From contig CALZIG010000094.1 in NCBI GenBank assembly GCA_945787585.1, positions 1 to 13,568 of the forward strand: DNA of 13,568 nt, given 5' to 3'. This document shows, piece by piece, positions 1 through 6,709 of this stretch. Source of the stretch: an uncultured Gammaproteobacteria bacterium (GTDB taxonomy: Bacteria; Pseudomonadota; Gammaproteobacteria; SZUA-140). The notes beneath the pieces are model-generated. The model worked only from the letters and a program-made list of their open reading frames with translations. It searched no databases and was not told the DNA's origin. Within the stretch, counting starts at the first letter, position 1. Each line of letters opens with the position of its first letter. The position numbers were made by a program, and so were the translations under genes.

Positions 1-846
1 ACGTTTCATTGCCGTGGTGCCGTCATCCAGCAGTACTTTGACCACGCAGCCGGCACAGCCGCCGGTCGCACAGGCCATGTACTCTTCCAGTGATACCTGA
101 CACGGTAGATTAAATTCACGTGCCACCTCGGCTACCGCCGCCAGCATCGGGTGCGGGCCGCAGGCAAAGAGTTCCACTTCGCTGAGTTGTTTATCATCGA
201 GTGTCTTGAGCCAGGCGCGCGCGAGGTCGGTGATGTAGCCCTGATAGACACCGGGGAACGACTGCAGGCTGGCGAGACGACTCGGGATGTTCCAGTCTTC
301 CATCAGCGGCATCGCGGCGATCACGCCATCGGGCAGGCCGGGGATCATGATCTGCGACGGGCGCGTCTTAAATGGGAACGGAGTCTCGGAACCCATCAGT
401 ACCATCGCTTGGTAGGCGCCTTTCTGTTTACGCGCCTCATCGGCAATGAAGACCATCGGTGGAATGCCGACACCGCCACCGAGCAGCAGTGGGCGTGGGC
501 GTTCGGGATGAAGTTCAAAAGGTTTGCCAATCGGCCCCATTAAATTGAGTTGCGAGCCCACTGCATTGGCGGAGAGCAGTTCGGTCCCTTCGCCAAAGAC
601 GCGGTAGAGGACTTCAATCCAGCCTTGTTGTTTATCGCTGCGCATGATCGACAGTGGACGGCGCATCGGACGCTGCGCATCACAACGTAAATGGATAAAG
701 CTACCGGGCAGCGCGTGTTGTGCAGTTTTGGGGGCGTGCAGTTTCATTACGAACTGCTTGCCCGCATAGCTGTGATGCTCAAGAACCTCGGCCTCTTCGA
801 CAAAAATAGTATCGCGATGCGGTTTGTTGTGGGCATCAGCCTTCAT
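1..846 (-). CDS. pyrK: PyrK-like dihydroorotate dehydrogenase electron-transfer subunit (3' end outside window)
   Basis: Iron-sulfur flavoprotein of the ferredoxin-reductase superfamily. In class 1B dihydroorotate dehydrogenase it passes electrons from the catalytic PyrD subunit to NAD+, in the cytosol. The frame is open for 282 codons and runs off the window at base 1. An FAD-binding motif RRPLSI lies at about residues 62-67, a glycine-rich GGGVGIPP nucleotide-binding loop at 123-130, an ACGP motif at 228-231, and the [2Fe-2S] cysteines C259, C264 and C267 in the pattern C-x4-C-x2-C. The fourth cysteine must lie beyond the window. The ATG at 844-846 overlaps the end of pyrC' by 11 bp, so this is the distal gene of the pyr operon and probably translationally coupled. 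The catalytic PyrD partner is not visible. A related reductase subunit with another partner is possible, but the pyr context argues for PyrK. Confidence 0.88.
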   Translation of the reverse strand, partial: MKADAHNKPHRDTIFVEEAEVLEHHSYAGKQFVMKLHAPKTAQHALPGSFIHLRCDAQRPMRRPLSIMRSDKQQGWIEVLYRVFGEGTELLSANAVGSQLNLMGPIGKPFELHPERPRPLLLGGGVGIPPMVFIADEARKQKGAYQAMVLMGSETPFPFKTRPSQIMIPGLPDGVIAAMPLMEDWNIPSRLASLQSFPGVYQGYITDLARAWLKTLDDKQLSEVELFACGPHPMLAAVAEVAREFNLPCQVSLEEYMACATGGCAGCVVKVLLDDGTTAMKR

Positions 847-2110
847 AAACGGTCTTGCCTCTTAGTAGCGTATGGGTCACTTCGCCTTTCATCTCCCAGT
901 TGAGGAAGGGCGTGTTGCGGCCACGACTCAGCATGGAGTGCTCATCGAGCATCCAGTAGCGTTCGGGATCGAAGATGCAGATATCGGCGCGATGTCCAAT
1001 CGCGAGCGTGCCTGCTTTGATGCCGAGAATTGCGGCGGGTTGATGGGTCAAGCTGGCGATCATCTGTGGCATCGATAACACGTTATCATCAACAAGGCGC
1101 AGCGCCAGTGGCAGGAGTGTTTCGAGTGCGGAGATACCCGCTTCGGTGGCGCTGAACGGGGCCAGTTTGGCATCGGCTTCGTGCGGCTGGTGGTCGGAAC
1201 AGATGGCCGCAATCGCGCCGTCAGCAAGCCCTTTACGTAGCCCTTCCAGATCACGCTGTGTGCGTAGTGGTGGGCGCACGTGGCACTGGCTATTGAAGCC
1301 GAGCAGGTCGACTTCGGTGAGGTGCAGGTGATGTGCGCTGACATCGCAGCTCACCGGCAGGCCGTCGTATTTCGCGCGCGATATTTTCTGTAGCGCACGT
1401 TGACTCGAGATCAGTGAAAAATGGACCCGCGCGCCGGTCTCTTCGACCAGTGCCAGTGTGCTGGCGACCGCGACCGTTTCTGCGGCCGTCGGGATACCGG
1501 GCAGGCCGAGGCGTGAGCCCACCGCCCCTTCGTGTACACAGCCGTTGTTGGCCAGCTCATAATCTTCGGCGTGGATGAAAACGGTGAGGTCGTATGTCGC
1601 CGCATATTCCATCGCACGACGCAGAATTAGCGTATTGGCGACCGGCCGCATCGCGTTGCTAACGCCGACACAGCCGGCCATTTTCAGCGCATGCATCTCG
1701 GTGATGGCAGTGCCGGCAAGCTGTTGTGTCAGCGCTGCCAGTGGTACTACGCGCGCATGCCCTGCGAGGTCGGCGTGGCGTTGGACCAGTTCGGCCACTG
1801 CAGGGGTATCGATGATGGGGTGGGTGTTGGGCGGGCAGCACAGGGTGGTGATGCCACCGCGAGCGGCGGCGCGAGTCTCGCTGGCGATGGTGCCTTTGTG
1901 TTCTTCACCCGGTTCGCGCAGGTGGGCGCGCAGGTCGACGAAGCCAGGGCAGACGATCTGATCGCTGGCGTCGATACTTTGATCGGCGACGTATCCCGGC
2001 GGTGCGCTGCCAAGTGCAACGATATGGCCGTTGCTAATGAATAGATCCTGTGTGGCATCAATGCCGTTGGCGGGGTCGATGACGCGCCCCTGTTTGATTT
2101 CGATCTTCAT
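836..2110 (-). CDS. pyrC': Non-catalytic dihydroorotase homologue (PyrC'/PyrX), partner of aspartate transcarbamoylase
   Basis: A 424-residue protein of the type I dihydroorotase (amidohydrolase) fold. The N-terminal beta domain leads into [15 protein letters not shown] (about 54-68). Active enzymes have a metal-binding HxH in D-x-H-x-H-x-R; here the first histidine is arginine (R61) and only H63 remains. The catalytic DDG segment (usually FSDDG-x-PV) reads VSNAMRPV at 150-157, so both aspartates are gone. Other family positions persist: H180 (IHAED), H230, HH260-261 and SDHQPH at 305-310. Loss of these residues is established for the pseudo-dihydroorotase of Pseudomonas, which has no activity but is required to assemble class A aspartate transcarbamoylase; I infer the same role here. 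The ATG overlaps the pyrB stop by 4 bp (ATGA), as expected for subunits made in equal amounts. An active dihydroorotase must be encoded elsewhere. Confidence 0.92.
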   Translation of the reverse strand: MKIEIKQGRVIDPANGIDATQDLFISNGHIVALGSAPPGYVADQSIDASDQIVCPGFVDLRAHLREPGEEHKGTIASETRAAARGGITTLCCPPNTHPIIDTPAVAELVQRHADLAGHARVVPLAALTQQLAGTAITEMHALKMAGCVGVSNAMRPVANTLILRRAMEYAATYDLTVFIHAEDYELANNGCVHEGAVGSRLGLPGIPTAAETVAVASTLALVEETGARVHFSLISSQRALQKISRAKYDGLPVSCDVSAHHLHLTEVDLLGFNSQCHVRPPLRTQRDLEGLRKGLADGAIAAICSDHQPHEADAKLAPFSATEAGISALETLLPLALRLVDDNVLSMPQMIASLTHQPAAILGIKAGTLAIGHRADICIFDPERYWMLDEHSMLSRGRNTPFLNWEMKGEVTHTLLRGKTVYEG

Positions 2111-3096
2111 TCGCGTCGTCCTCCCGTAGCCTCGGGCAGGTGGCTCTGCATCGCCATCGACATCACTGCCATGCGCACCGCAATGCCGTGGCTGACCTGT
2201 TGCAGGATGACTGAGCGGGGGCCGTCGGCGACGACTGAATCGATCTCGACGCCGCGATTAATCGGGCCTGGGTGCATCACCGTGACGTCGGGTTTTGCTA
2301 GCGCCAGTTTCTCTTCAGTGAGGCCGTAGCGCTGGAAATATTCATGCTCACTGGGGAGCGAGGCGCCGCTCATGCGCTCTTTTTGCAGGCGCAACATGAT
2401 CACCACGTCGACATCGCGCAGCCCTTCACGCAGGTCGTGGTAGACGTGCACACCGAAGGCCTCGGGCTCACTCGGGAGGAGTGTTTTGGGGGCGATGATG
2501 CGCACATCTTCGACCCCGAGCATACTGAGTGCGTGGATCTGTGAGCGCGCGACACGTGAGTGGCGTACGTCACCGACGATCGCGACGTTCAGTTTATGGA
2601 ACTCACCTTTCACACGGCGGATGGTGAACATATCGAGCATCGCCTGTGTGGGGTGGGCATGCTGGCCATCACCGGCGTTGATCACGCTGATGTGCGGCGC
2701 CGCATGTTGTGCGATGAAATGGGCGGCGCCGCTGTTGGCGTGGCGTACCACAAACATGTCGCAGTGCATCGCTTCGAGATTACGCAGGGTGTCGAGCAGT
2801 GTCTCCCCTTTGGCGGTGGCGGAGGCCTGGATGTTGATGTTGAGGACGTCGGCGGAAAGCCGTTTTGCCGCGAGTTCAAAGGTGGTGCGGGTGCGGGTGC
2901 TGGCCTCGAAAAAGAGATTGACGATGGTCTTGCCGCGCAGCAGCGGTACCTTTTTGATCGTCTGTTCAGTGACGCCGGTGAATGACTCGGCGGTATCGAG
3001 GATGTCGATCAATAGCTGACGGTTGAGTCCTTCAATGGTCAGGAAATGTTTGAGTTTTCCGTTGTCGTCAAGTTGCAGGCGATTTTTCTTTTTCAT
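2107..3096 (-). CDS. pyrB: Aspartate carbamoyltransferase catalytic subunit
   Basis: Condenses carbamoyl phosphate with aspartate to carbamoyl aspartate, the first committed step of pyrimidine synthesis, in the cytosol. The 329 residues carry the carbamoyl-phosphate motif STRTR at 66-70 within [21 protein letters not shown] at 96-103, HPTQ at 148-151, [11 protein letters not shown] at 175-185, MLRLQKERM at 234-242 and HPGPINRG at 275-282. An N-terminal stretch of about 15 residues precedes the usual start of homology; such an extension is typical of class A enzymes in pseudomonads, where it carries nucleotide regulation. No pyrI regulatory subunit follows. Instead the gene overlaps pyrC' by 4 bp, which supports a PyrB-PyrC' dodecamer. 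Upstream it overlaps pyrR by 4 bp. Confidence 0.97.
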   Translation of the reverse strand: MKKKNRLQLDDNGKLKHFLTIEGLNRQLLIDILDTAESFTGVTEQTIKKVPLLRGKTIVNLFFEASTRTRTTFELAAKRLSADVLNINIQASATAKGETLLDTLRNLEAMHCDMFVVRHANSGAAHFIAQHAAPHISVINAGDGQHAHPTQAMLDMFTIRRVKGEFHKLNVAIVGDVRHSRVARSQIHALSMLGVEDVRIIAPKTLLPSEPEAFGVHVYHDLREGLRDVDVVIMLRLQKERMSGASLPSEHEYFQRYGLTEEKLALAKPDVTVMHPGPINRGVEIDSVVADGPRSVILQQVSHGIAVRMAVMSMAMQSHLPEATGGRRE

Positions 3097-3608
3097 GCTT
3101 GTGTCGTGGTCAACGTTAACGGCTCGGGGCCCTGGAGTTTGATCTGTTCGCCTGCTTTGAGTGAGACATGCTGCCCTACGGCATCGGCCTGAATCGGCAG
3201 TTCACGCCCATCGCGCTCCACCAGTACTGCGAGCATGATGGATGCGGGGCGGCCGTAATCAAAGAGTTCATTGAAGGCGGCGCGAATGGTGCGTCCGGTA
3301 TAGAGCACGTCGTCGACGAGGATGATGTGACGGCCATCGACACTTAACGGCAGCGTCGAAGGTTGCACCTGCGGATGGATGCCGATGCGGGTGAAATCAT
3401 CGCGATAGAAAGAGATGTTGAGCGTGCCGAGCGGTTCATTTAGATTGAGTCGTTGGTGCAGTTGTTGTGCGACCCACACCCCACCGGTGTGGATGCCAAT
3501 CATAATAGGGTCCTGGATATTGCGCGACTCAAGGATGGCTTTGAGTGACTGTGCAACGTGGTCCAGCGTCTGATTGATGTCTAATTCTTGTGCGCTCACA
3601 GGCAGCAA
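3093..3608 (-). CDS. pyrR: PyrR, bifunctional pyrimidine regulator / uracil phosphoribosyltransferase
   Basis: Phosphoribosyltransferase-fold protein of 171 residues if it starts at the TTG at 3606-3608. The PRPP-binding signature [13 protein letters not shown] is at 96-108, and [14 protein letters not shown] at 37-50 is typical of PyrR. In Gram-positive bacteria PyrR binds pyr leader RNA in response to UMP; in pseudomonads it lies at the head of pyrRBC' and is linked to control of that operon. I see no PyrR-type attenuator in the 58 bases after ruvX. The start is uncertain: an in-frame stop at 3618-3620 limits extension, there is no ATG before residue 36, and neither the TTG nor an alternative GTG at 3597-3599 has a good Shine-Dalgarno sequence. 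The 3' end overlaps pyrB by 4 bp. Confidence 0.93.
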   Translation of the reverse strand: MLPVSAQELDINQTLDHVAQSLKAILESRNIQDPIMIGIHTGGVWVAQQLHQRLNLNEPLGTLNISFYRDDFTRIGIHPQVQPSTLPLSVDGRHIILVDDVLYTGRTIRAAFNELFDYGRPASIMLAVLVERDGRELPIQADAVGQHVSLKAGEQIKLQGPEPLTLTTTQA

Positions 3609-3666
3609 TGATACCGGTTATTGTAACGTTTTGCTCAACTTTGATTTATCTGTTACGGGATTCAGT

Positions 3667-4125
3667 TTAAGGGGACTGGCTAAAAAAGGTTTCGAGGATG
3701 ATCTGCGCTGCGACCGAATCGACCTCCATATGTCCCTTACGTTTGTGCCCGCGTTTGTTGTGCGGGTCGTACTGTTCACGCGCGGCTTCACGTGTGGTGA
3801 GGCGTTCATCGGCGGGGTAGACCGGCAGGCTGTAGCGTCCCGCAAGTCGGTCGGAGAAGCGCTTTGCCTTTTGCGTCATCTCATTTTCGCTGCCATCCAT
3901 GTTGAGTGGGATGCCGACCACCAGTGCATGGGGTTGCCAGATTTCGATGAGTTGAGTGATCCCTTCCCAGTCGGGGCGCTCGTCACGCGAGCGTAATATA
4001 GGTAGCGCAGTGGTGCTTTTGGTGAGCTCCTGTCCGACGGCGACGCCGATCTTTTGGGTGCCGAAGTCGAAGGCGAGCAGGGTGCGCTGACCGCTGCTTT
4101 GCGCTGGCTTGTTATGCGTGGCCAA
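3667..4125 (-). CDS. ruvX: RuvX/YqgF, putative pre-16S rRNA nuclease / Holliday junction resolvase family
   Basis: RNase H-like protein implicated in maturation of the 16S rRNA 5' end and first described as a putative Holliday junction resolvase. The LLAFDFGTQKIGVAV motif (first acidic residue D20), VVGIPLNMDGSE, YPADERLTTREA and a C-terminal MEVDSVAAQIIL with its acidic residue are all present, giving a full set of family motifs. I chose the TTG at 4123-4125, which overlaps the end of yqgE by 14 bp. It gives 152 residues, the usual family length. The same frame extends upstream to an ATG at 4321-4323, but that would add 66 low-complexity residues lying wholly antiphase inside yqgE. No strong ribosome binding site is visible, so translational coupling to yqgE is likely. 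Confidence 0.92.
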   Translation of the reverse strand: MATHNKPAQSSGQRTLLAFDFGTQKIGVAVGQELTKSTTALPILRSRDERPDWEGITQLIEIWQPHALVVGIPLNMDGSENEMTQKAKRFSDRLAGRYSLPVYPADERLTTREAAREQYDPHNKRGHKRKGHMEVDSVAAQIILETFFSQSP

Positions 4126-4675
4126 TGTCGCTGGAGAGTCGGCTGAGGTCGATCCCTGCGTGTGCGGCGGCGGCTTCCCAGCACTGATTAAATGGGGTGT
4201 TGAAGATGATGTCGCTTGAGGCGGGCACGCTGATCCAGGTGTTTTCTGCGATCTCATGTTCGAGTTGTCCATCACCCCAGCCGGCATAACCGAGCGCAAC
4301 GAGGGTCTCTTTGGGGGCCTCACCTGTCGCTATCGCTTCAAGAATATCTTTGGAAGAGGTGATGCAAATTTCGTCGCTGACCGTTAAGGTCGCGTCCCAT
4401 TTGCCATGAGGACGATGGATCACGAAGCCCCGTTCATTCTGTACCGGGCCACCAAGAAAGATGGGCGTGTTGTTGACGATATCGTTCTCGCATGAGATTT
4501 TTGTTTGGCGCAGGATCTCACCCAGCGTGACGTCGAGGGGGCGATTGATTGTGATTCCCATCGCCCCTTCTGCATTATGCTCGCATATATAGGTAACACT
4601 GTGGAAGAAATTCGGGTCATACAGCGCAGGCATGGCCACCAGAAAGTGATTTTTGAGGCTAAGTTGTTCGGACAT
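4112..4675 (-). CDS. yqgE: YqgE/AlgH family protein (UPF0301)
   Basis: Cytosolic protein of 187 residues, the usual family length. Family features are the N-terminal NHFLVAMPAL (about 9-18), the segment FFHSVTYICEHN, GAMGITINRPL (about 38-48) and a central GGPV motif. The molecular function of the family is not established; in Pseudomonas the gene is called algH because of an effect on alginate production. It is the first gene of the minus-strand operon and is followed directly by ruvX with overlapping reading frames, a widely conserved pair in gammaproteobacteria. The ATG at 4673-4675 is preceded by a roughly 50-nt leader containing a duplicated 10-mer and no clear Shine-Dalgarno sequence. 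Confidence 0.96.
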   Translation of the reverse strand: MSEQLSLKNHFLVAMPALYDPNFFHSVTYICEHNAEGAMGITINRPLDVTLGEILRQTKISCENDIVNNTPIFLGGPVQNERGFVIHRPHGKWDATLTVSDEICITSSKDILEAIATGEAPKETLVALGYAGWGDGQLEHEIAENTWISVPASSDIIFNTPFNQCWEAAAAHAGIDLSRLSSDIGHA

Positions 4676-4685
4676 AGTATTAGTA

Positions 4686-4711
4686 TCGGTTACAAAGGGC
4701 TTCGGTTACAA
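4686..4711. repeat. Tandem-like 10-bp direct repeat in the yqgE leader
   Basis: The 10-mer TCGGTTACAA occurs at 4686-4695 and again at 4702-4711, start to start 16 bp. On the transcribed strand the yqgE leader would therefore contain TTGTAACCGA twice. It could be a pair of protein-binding half sites in DNA or RNA. No function is assignable from sequence alone. Confidence 0.5.
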
Positions 4712-4734
4712 GAAAAATGAAAAAAATCCTTTAA

Positions 4735-4763
4735 ATCATAATCTTGCTATTTTTTTATGGCAG
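4735..4763 (-). promoter_or_regulatory. Candidate sigma-70 promoter for the yqgE-ruvX-pyr operon
   Basis: Read on the minus strand, CTGCCA (4758-4763, 4 of 6 consensus matches) is followed after 17 bp by TATGAT (4735-4740, 5 of 6). Transcription would start near 4728 and give a leader of about 50 nt before the yqgE ATG. This is the only well-spaced pair I found upstream of the operon. Confidence 0.45.
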
Positions 4764-4822
4764 TCGATTGAGTGAGTTTTATTGCTTCAATAGGGTTGTA
4801 TTGTGAATGTAGGATAAAGCTA

Positions 4823-4852
4823 AAGTGGTATTTGTGGCGACAAATACCACTT
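4823..4852. repeat. Perfect 13-bp inverted repeat between divergent genes
   Basis: AAGTGGTATTTGT (4823-4835) and ACAAATACCACTT (4840-4852) are exact reverse complements around a 4-nt GGCG spacer. On the plus strand the arm is followed by ATTTTG, so it resembles a weak intrinsic terminator. However, it lies between two divergent genes where no known transcript ends. It could be an operator for the downstream coiled-coil gene, whose -10 begins 48 bp away, or the 3' end of an unrecognised small RNA. Confidence 0.7.
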
Positions 4853-4897
4853 ATTTTGACGAAAGTTATCTAAAAAGCGCGTTAAATCAATATATCT

Positions 4898-4906
4898 TGC
4901 TATAAT
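4898..4906 (+). promoter_or_regulatory. Extended -10 promoter for the coiled-coil protein gene
   Basis: TGCTATAAT combines the extended -10 TGn element with a perfect TATAAT at 4901-4906. No good -35 lies 16-18 bp upstream, as is usual for extended -10 promoters. Transcription would start near 4913, about 60 nt before the GTG start. A small hairpin (CGGCC at 4908-4912 with GGCCG at 4920-4924) lies at the predicted 5' end. Confidence 0.65.
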
Positions 4907-4973
4907 GCGGCCCCTCAAAGGCCGTCGTTGAGATCTTGTCGTTGTTCGGCCCCGCGTAATTCAGGAGTAATAA

Positions 4974-5720
4974 GTGGATCAAGCAGAATTTGAACTTCAG
5001 TTAAAGGTCTGGAAGGACCTGGCTATTAGTAATCAAGTATTAATTAAAACCGCGACAGATGCGCTGGGGCTAGACCCTGACTGTAGTCGTGACAAGCTCA
5101 AAACTGAGCTTGAGTTAGGTATCAAGAAAATCATTCAGGCAGACGCGAGTGTTGGTGATGCGCGGGAGCAGGCCGCCCTGGCGATTTCGGTCATGGAAAA
5201 GAAGGTGGCGCAGAGCGAAAAGGCAAGAAATATTGCCGAAGCGCAAACGGCTGGCATGCTGAGTGCTAAACAGGACGCAGAGCAAGCGATGATTGTTGAG
5301 CGTGATGCGCACTTCAAGACCATGAAAAGCATTAATGCGCAACTGGCTGAAAAAGACAGACAGCTAAAATCGATCAACAAGGCGCTGGCAGATACGCCTG
5401 AGAATGTGGTCAAAAAACTGAAGACACTGAAAAAGCAGAAGCTGGATGAAACGGCTGCGCGTAAAGTGGTTGAAGGTGAAGCGGCGACACTTCGCAAAGA
5501 GAAACGTAATCAGGAAAAACGTATTACTGAATTACAGGACACGCTGGAAGGCAGTGCCAAGCTGGTAACGCAGTACCGTGAATTACACGCCTTGTGTAAA
5601 ACGCTGCATGATCAACTCAAACCGTTGGTCGAAAAGAAATCTGATCTGCCCGCGCTGACAAAACTGGATGACAAGTGGTTAAAGAGCATCGAGAAAGCGG
5701 CTGAGAAAAAAGATAAATAG
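4974..5720 (+). CDS. Uncharacterised cytosolic coiled-coil protein
   Basis: I do not recognise this 248-residue protein. It is almost entirely alpha-helical and rich in Lys, Glu, Ala and Gln. Long stretches of heptad character run from about 60 to 135 and 145 to 225, broken at TPENV (141-145). There is no signal peptide, no membrane segment and no enzymatic motif. One cysteine lies in the N-terminal part (C37) and one at C208. The GTG start is supported by AGGAG at 4963-4967 with a 6-nt spacer and by the strong extended -10 promoter upstream. It stands alone, divergent from yqgE and convergent with a small minus-strand gene. Structural, scaffold or nucleoid roles are possible, but nothing in the sequence chooses between them. 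Confidence 0.87.
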   Translation: MDQAEFELQLKVWKDLAISNQVLIKTATDALGLDPDCSRDKLKTELELGIKKIIQADASVGDAREQAALAISVMEKKVAQSEKARNIAEAQTAGMLSAKQDAEQAMIVERDAHFKTMKSINAQLAEKDRQLKSINKALADTPENVVKKLKTLKKQKLDETAARKVVEGEAATLRKEKRNQEKRITELQDTLEGSAKLVTQYRELHALCKTLHDQLKPLVEKKSDLPALTKLDDKWLKSIEKAAEKKDK

Positions 5721-5758
5721 ACGCAGCGGGCCAGGCTAAATATAGACGGTTCTATCTT

Positions 5759-5792
5759 CGAACACGGCGCCAGCATAAAGGTGTCGTGTTCG
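5759..5792. terminator. Hairpin between convergent genes, possible bidirectional terminator
   Basis: CGAACACGGCGCC (5759-5771) pairs with GGTGTCGTGTTCG (5780-5792) over 13 bp, including two G-U pairs, with an 8-nt loop. It lies between the end of the coiled-coil gene at 5720 and the end of the small minus-strand gene at 5809. Neither side has a proper T-run: ATGTTTATC follows on the plus strand. Termination is therefore inferred from position and stem strength only. Confidence 0.5.
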
Positions 5793-5808
5793 ATGTTTAT
5801 CTAGCCAC

Positions 5809-5904
5809 TTATTGCTGATAAAAAAGCAGGTTTGAGATCAGGCCAACAGAACCCACGATGGTGGCCAGAATTAAGAACATTGCGTGTAATGTTTCTTTAT
5901 CCAT
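5809..5904 (-). CDS. Predicted 31-residue single-pass membrane peptide
   Basis: Short open frame with clear translation signals. The ATG at 5902-5904 is preceded on the minus strand by AAGGGGGAAGGCA, a strong purine-rich ribosome binding site. The peptide begins MDKETLHAMFLILAT, continues as an uninterrupted hydrophobic helix from about residue 8 to 28, and ends in YQQ before TAA. The charge pattern and length fit a small inner-membrane protein. I do not recognise a family; CydX, KdpF and AcrZ do not match by eye. A spaced promoter candidate lies just upstream and a strong hairpin just downstream, so it may be a monocistronic unit. Its membrane-protein neighbours on the same strand may be relevant. 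Confidence 0.65.
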   Translation of the reverse strand: MDKETLHAMFLILATIVGSVGLISNLLFYQQ

Positions 5905-5943
5905 TGCCTTCCCCCTTAAGTTTTTCAAAGAAAGCCTCTGCTA

Positions 5944-5972
5944 CATATAGGGCCTGGCGGCAAGTCGTTCAA
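5944..5972 (-). promoter_or_regulatory. Candidate promoter for the 31-residue peptide gene
   Basis: On the minus strand TTGAAC (5967-5972) is separated by 17 bp from TATATG (5944-5949), each matching consensus at 4 of 6 positions. The start would be near 5937, leaving a leader of about 30 nt that contains the strong ribosome binding site. The AT-rich stretch further upstream near 6000-6012 offers a second possible -10. Confidence 0.4.
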
Positions 5973-6055
5973 GCCTTTTTTGTTCGAAAACGCCGAGCAT
6001 AATATAAGCATTTTTTCACACGAGACTCAACCTGAGACCACTCCTGATAGTGGGG

Positions 6056-6592
6056 TTAGATGGTGGCTTCCTGGATATTGACCTTCCTTAGCCCACACTC
6101 TTCCTGCATACGCAGTTCGACCCATTGCAGTAGCATTTCGGACTCCCCGACCATCATCGGTCGCCCGAGTGCCGTGACCCGCTGCTGGTAATCCGCCACC
6201 TCTCTGTAGCGTTGTCCGCAGTCGCGGATCGCAGCCTCTGACCCGGGCGTCGCCACCTGTAGCGCCGCGAGTCTAGTATCAAGTATCTTGCGCGGTCGCT
6301 CGATCATTTTATTATGCCCTGCGTTGCCAAAGATGAAGATCAGGAAGGTTAAATAGGGGGTGAAGTAGGCGACGGTGGCGACAAAGTCGGGCACGACGGT
6401 CGGATCGGCGAGCAGCGGGATGGTGACTTTCAGCATGAACGTCGCATAAGCGGCTACGATGAGCAGGATGGTGACTAGAAACCGGATGTTCTTTTTACGT
6501 AGCAGCGCACGATCGATGGTCGCCTGTTCGAGCTCAGCCTCAATGTCCGCAAGGGCAGGGGGTGGGGTGGTGATAGTGAACTCAAGCGCCAT
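6056..6592 (-). CDS. Uncharacterised two-helix membrane protein
   Basis: 178 residues from the ATG at 6590-6592, chosen because GGAG lies 6 nt upstream. A longer frame reaching an ATG at 6670 has no such site and would overlap the promoter-like region. A 35-residue cytosolic N-terminus with acidic helix precedes two hydrophobic segments at about 37-58 and 71-91, separated by a short loop with a Pro-rich LLADPTVVPDF. A soluble C-terminal half rich in Arg and Glu follows (about 92-178, with C125 and C166). I do not recognise the family. The topology suggests an inner-membrane hairpin with both ends in the cytosol. It lies downstream of another membrane-anchored protein on the same strand. Confidence 0.8.
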   Translation of the reverse strand: MALEFTITTPPPALADIEAELEQATIDRALLRKKNIRFLVTILLIVAAYATFMLKVTIPLLADPTVVPDFVATVAYFTPYLTFLIFIFGNAGHNKMIERPRKILDTRLAALQVATPGSEAAIRDCGQRYREVADYQQRVTALGRPMMVGESEMLLQWVELRMQEECGLRKVNIQEATI

Positions 6593-6659
6593 GCTTTTCT
6601 CCAGTTGTGATGCTTTCCTGTGGCTCTGTTTTATAGCGAACAGGGGGCTGATCGTGGTT

Positions 6660-6688
6660 ATTGTTAGCATAATTCAGGGTTGCGTCAA
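6660..6688 (-). promoter_or_regulatory. Candidate promoter for the two-helix membrane protein gene
   Basis: On the minus strand TTGACG (6683-6688, 5 of 6 matches) is followed after 17 bp by AACAAT (6660-6665, 4 of 6). The start would be near 6653, about 60 nt before the chosen ATG. Confidence 0.4.
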
Positions 6689-6709
6689 ACCAGATCTCTA
6701 AATAAGGGG

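Noticed and set aside
2486..3019. Open frame of 177 codons on the plus strand, antisense to pyrB
   Set aside because: It lies wholly within the well-supported pyrB gene, has no ribosome binding site or recognisable domain, and is a shadow of the GC-rich codon pattern.
3609..3666. Possible PyrR-controlled attenuator before pyrR
   Set aside because: Only a 5-bp GTAAC/GTTAC pairing at wide spacing is present; no terminator, antiterminator or anti-antiterminator set can be drawn.
4126..4323. 66-residue N-terminal extension of ruvX
   Set aside because: It is out-of-frame reading of yqgE, low in complexity, and absent from the known length of the RuvX family.
6020..6055. Small hairpin (CCACT/AGTGG) after the two-helix membrane protein gene
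   Set aside because: A five-base stem with no T-run is too weak to call a terminator.
6593..6670. 26-residue N-terminal extension of the two-helix membrane protein
   Set aside because: The internal ATG at 6590-6592 has a good GGAG site, whereas the upstream ATG has none and lies over the promoter-like region.
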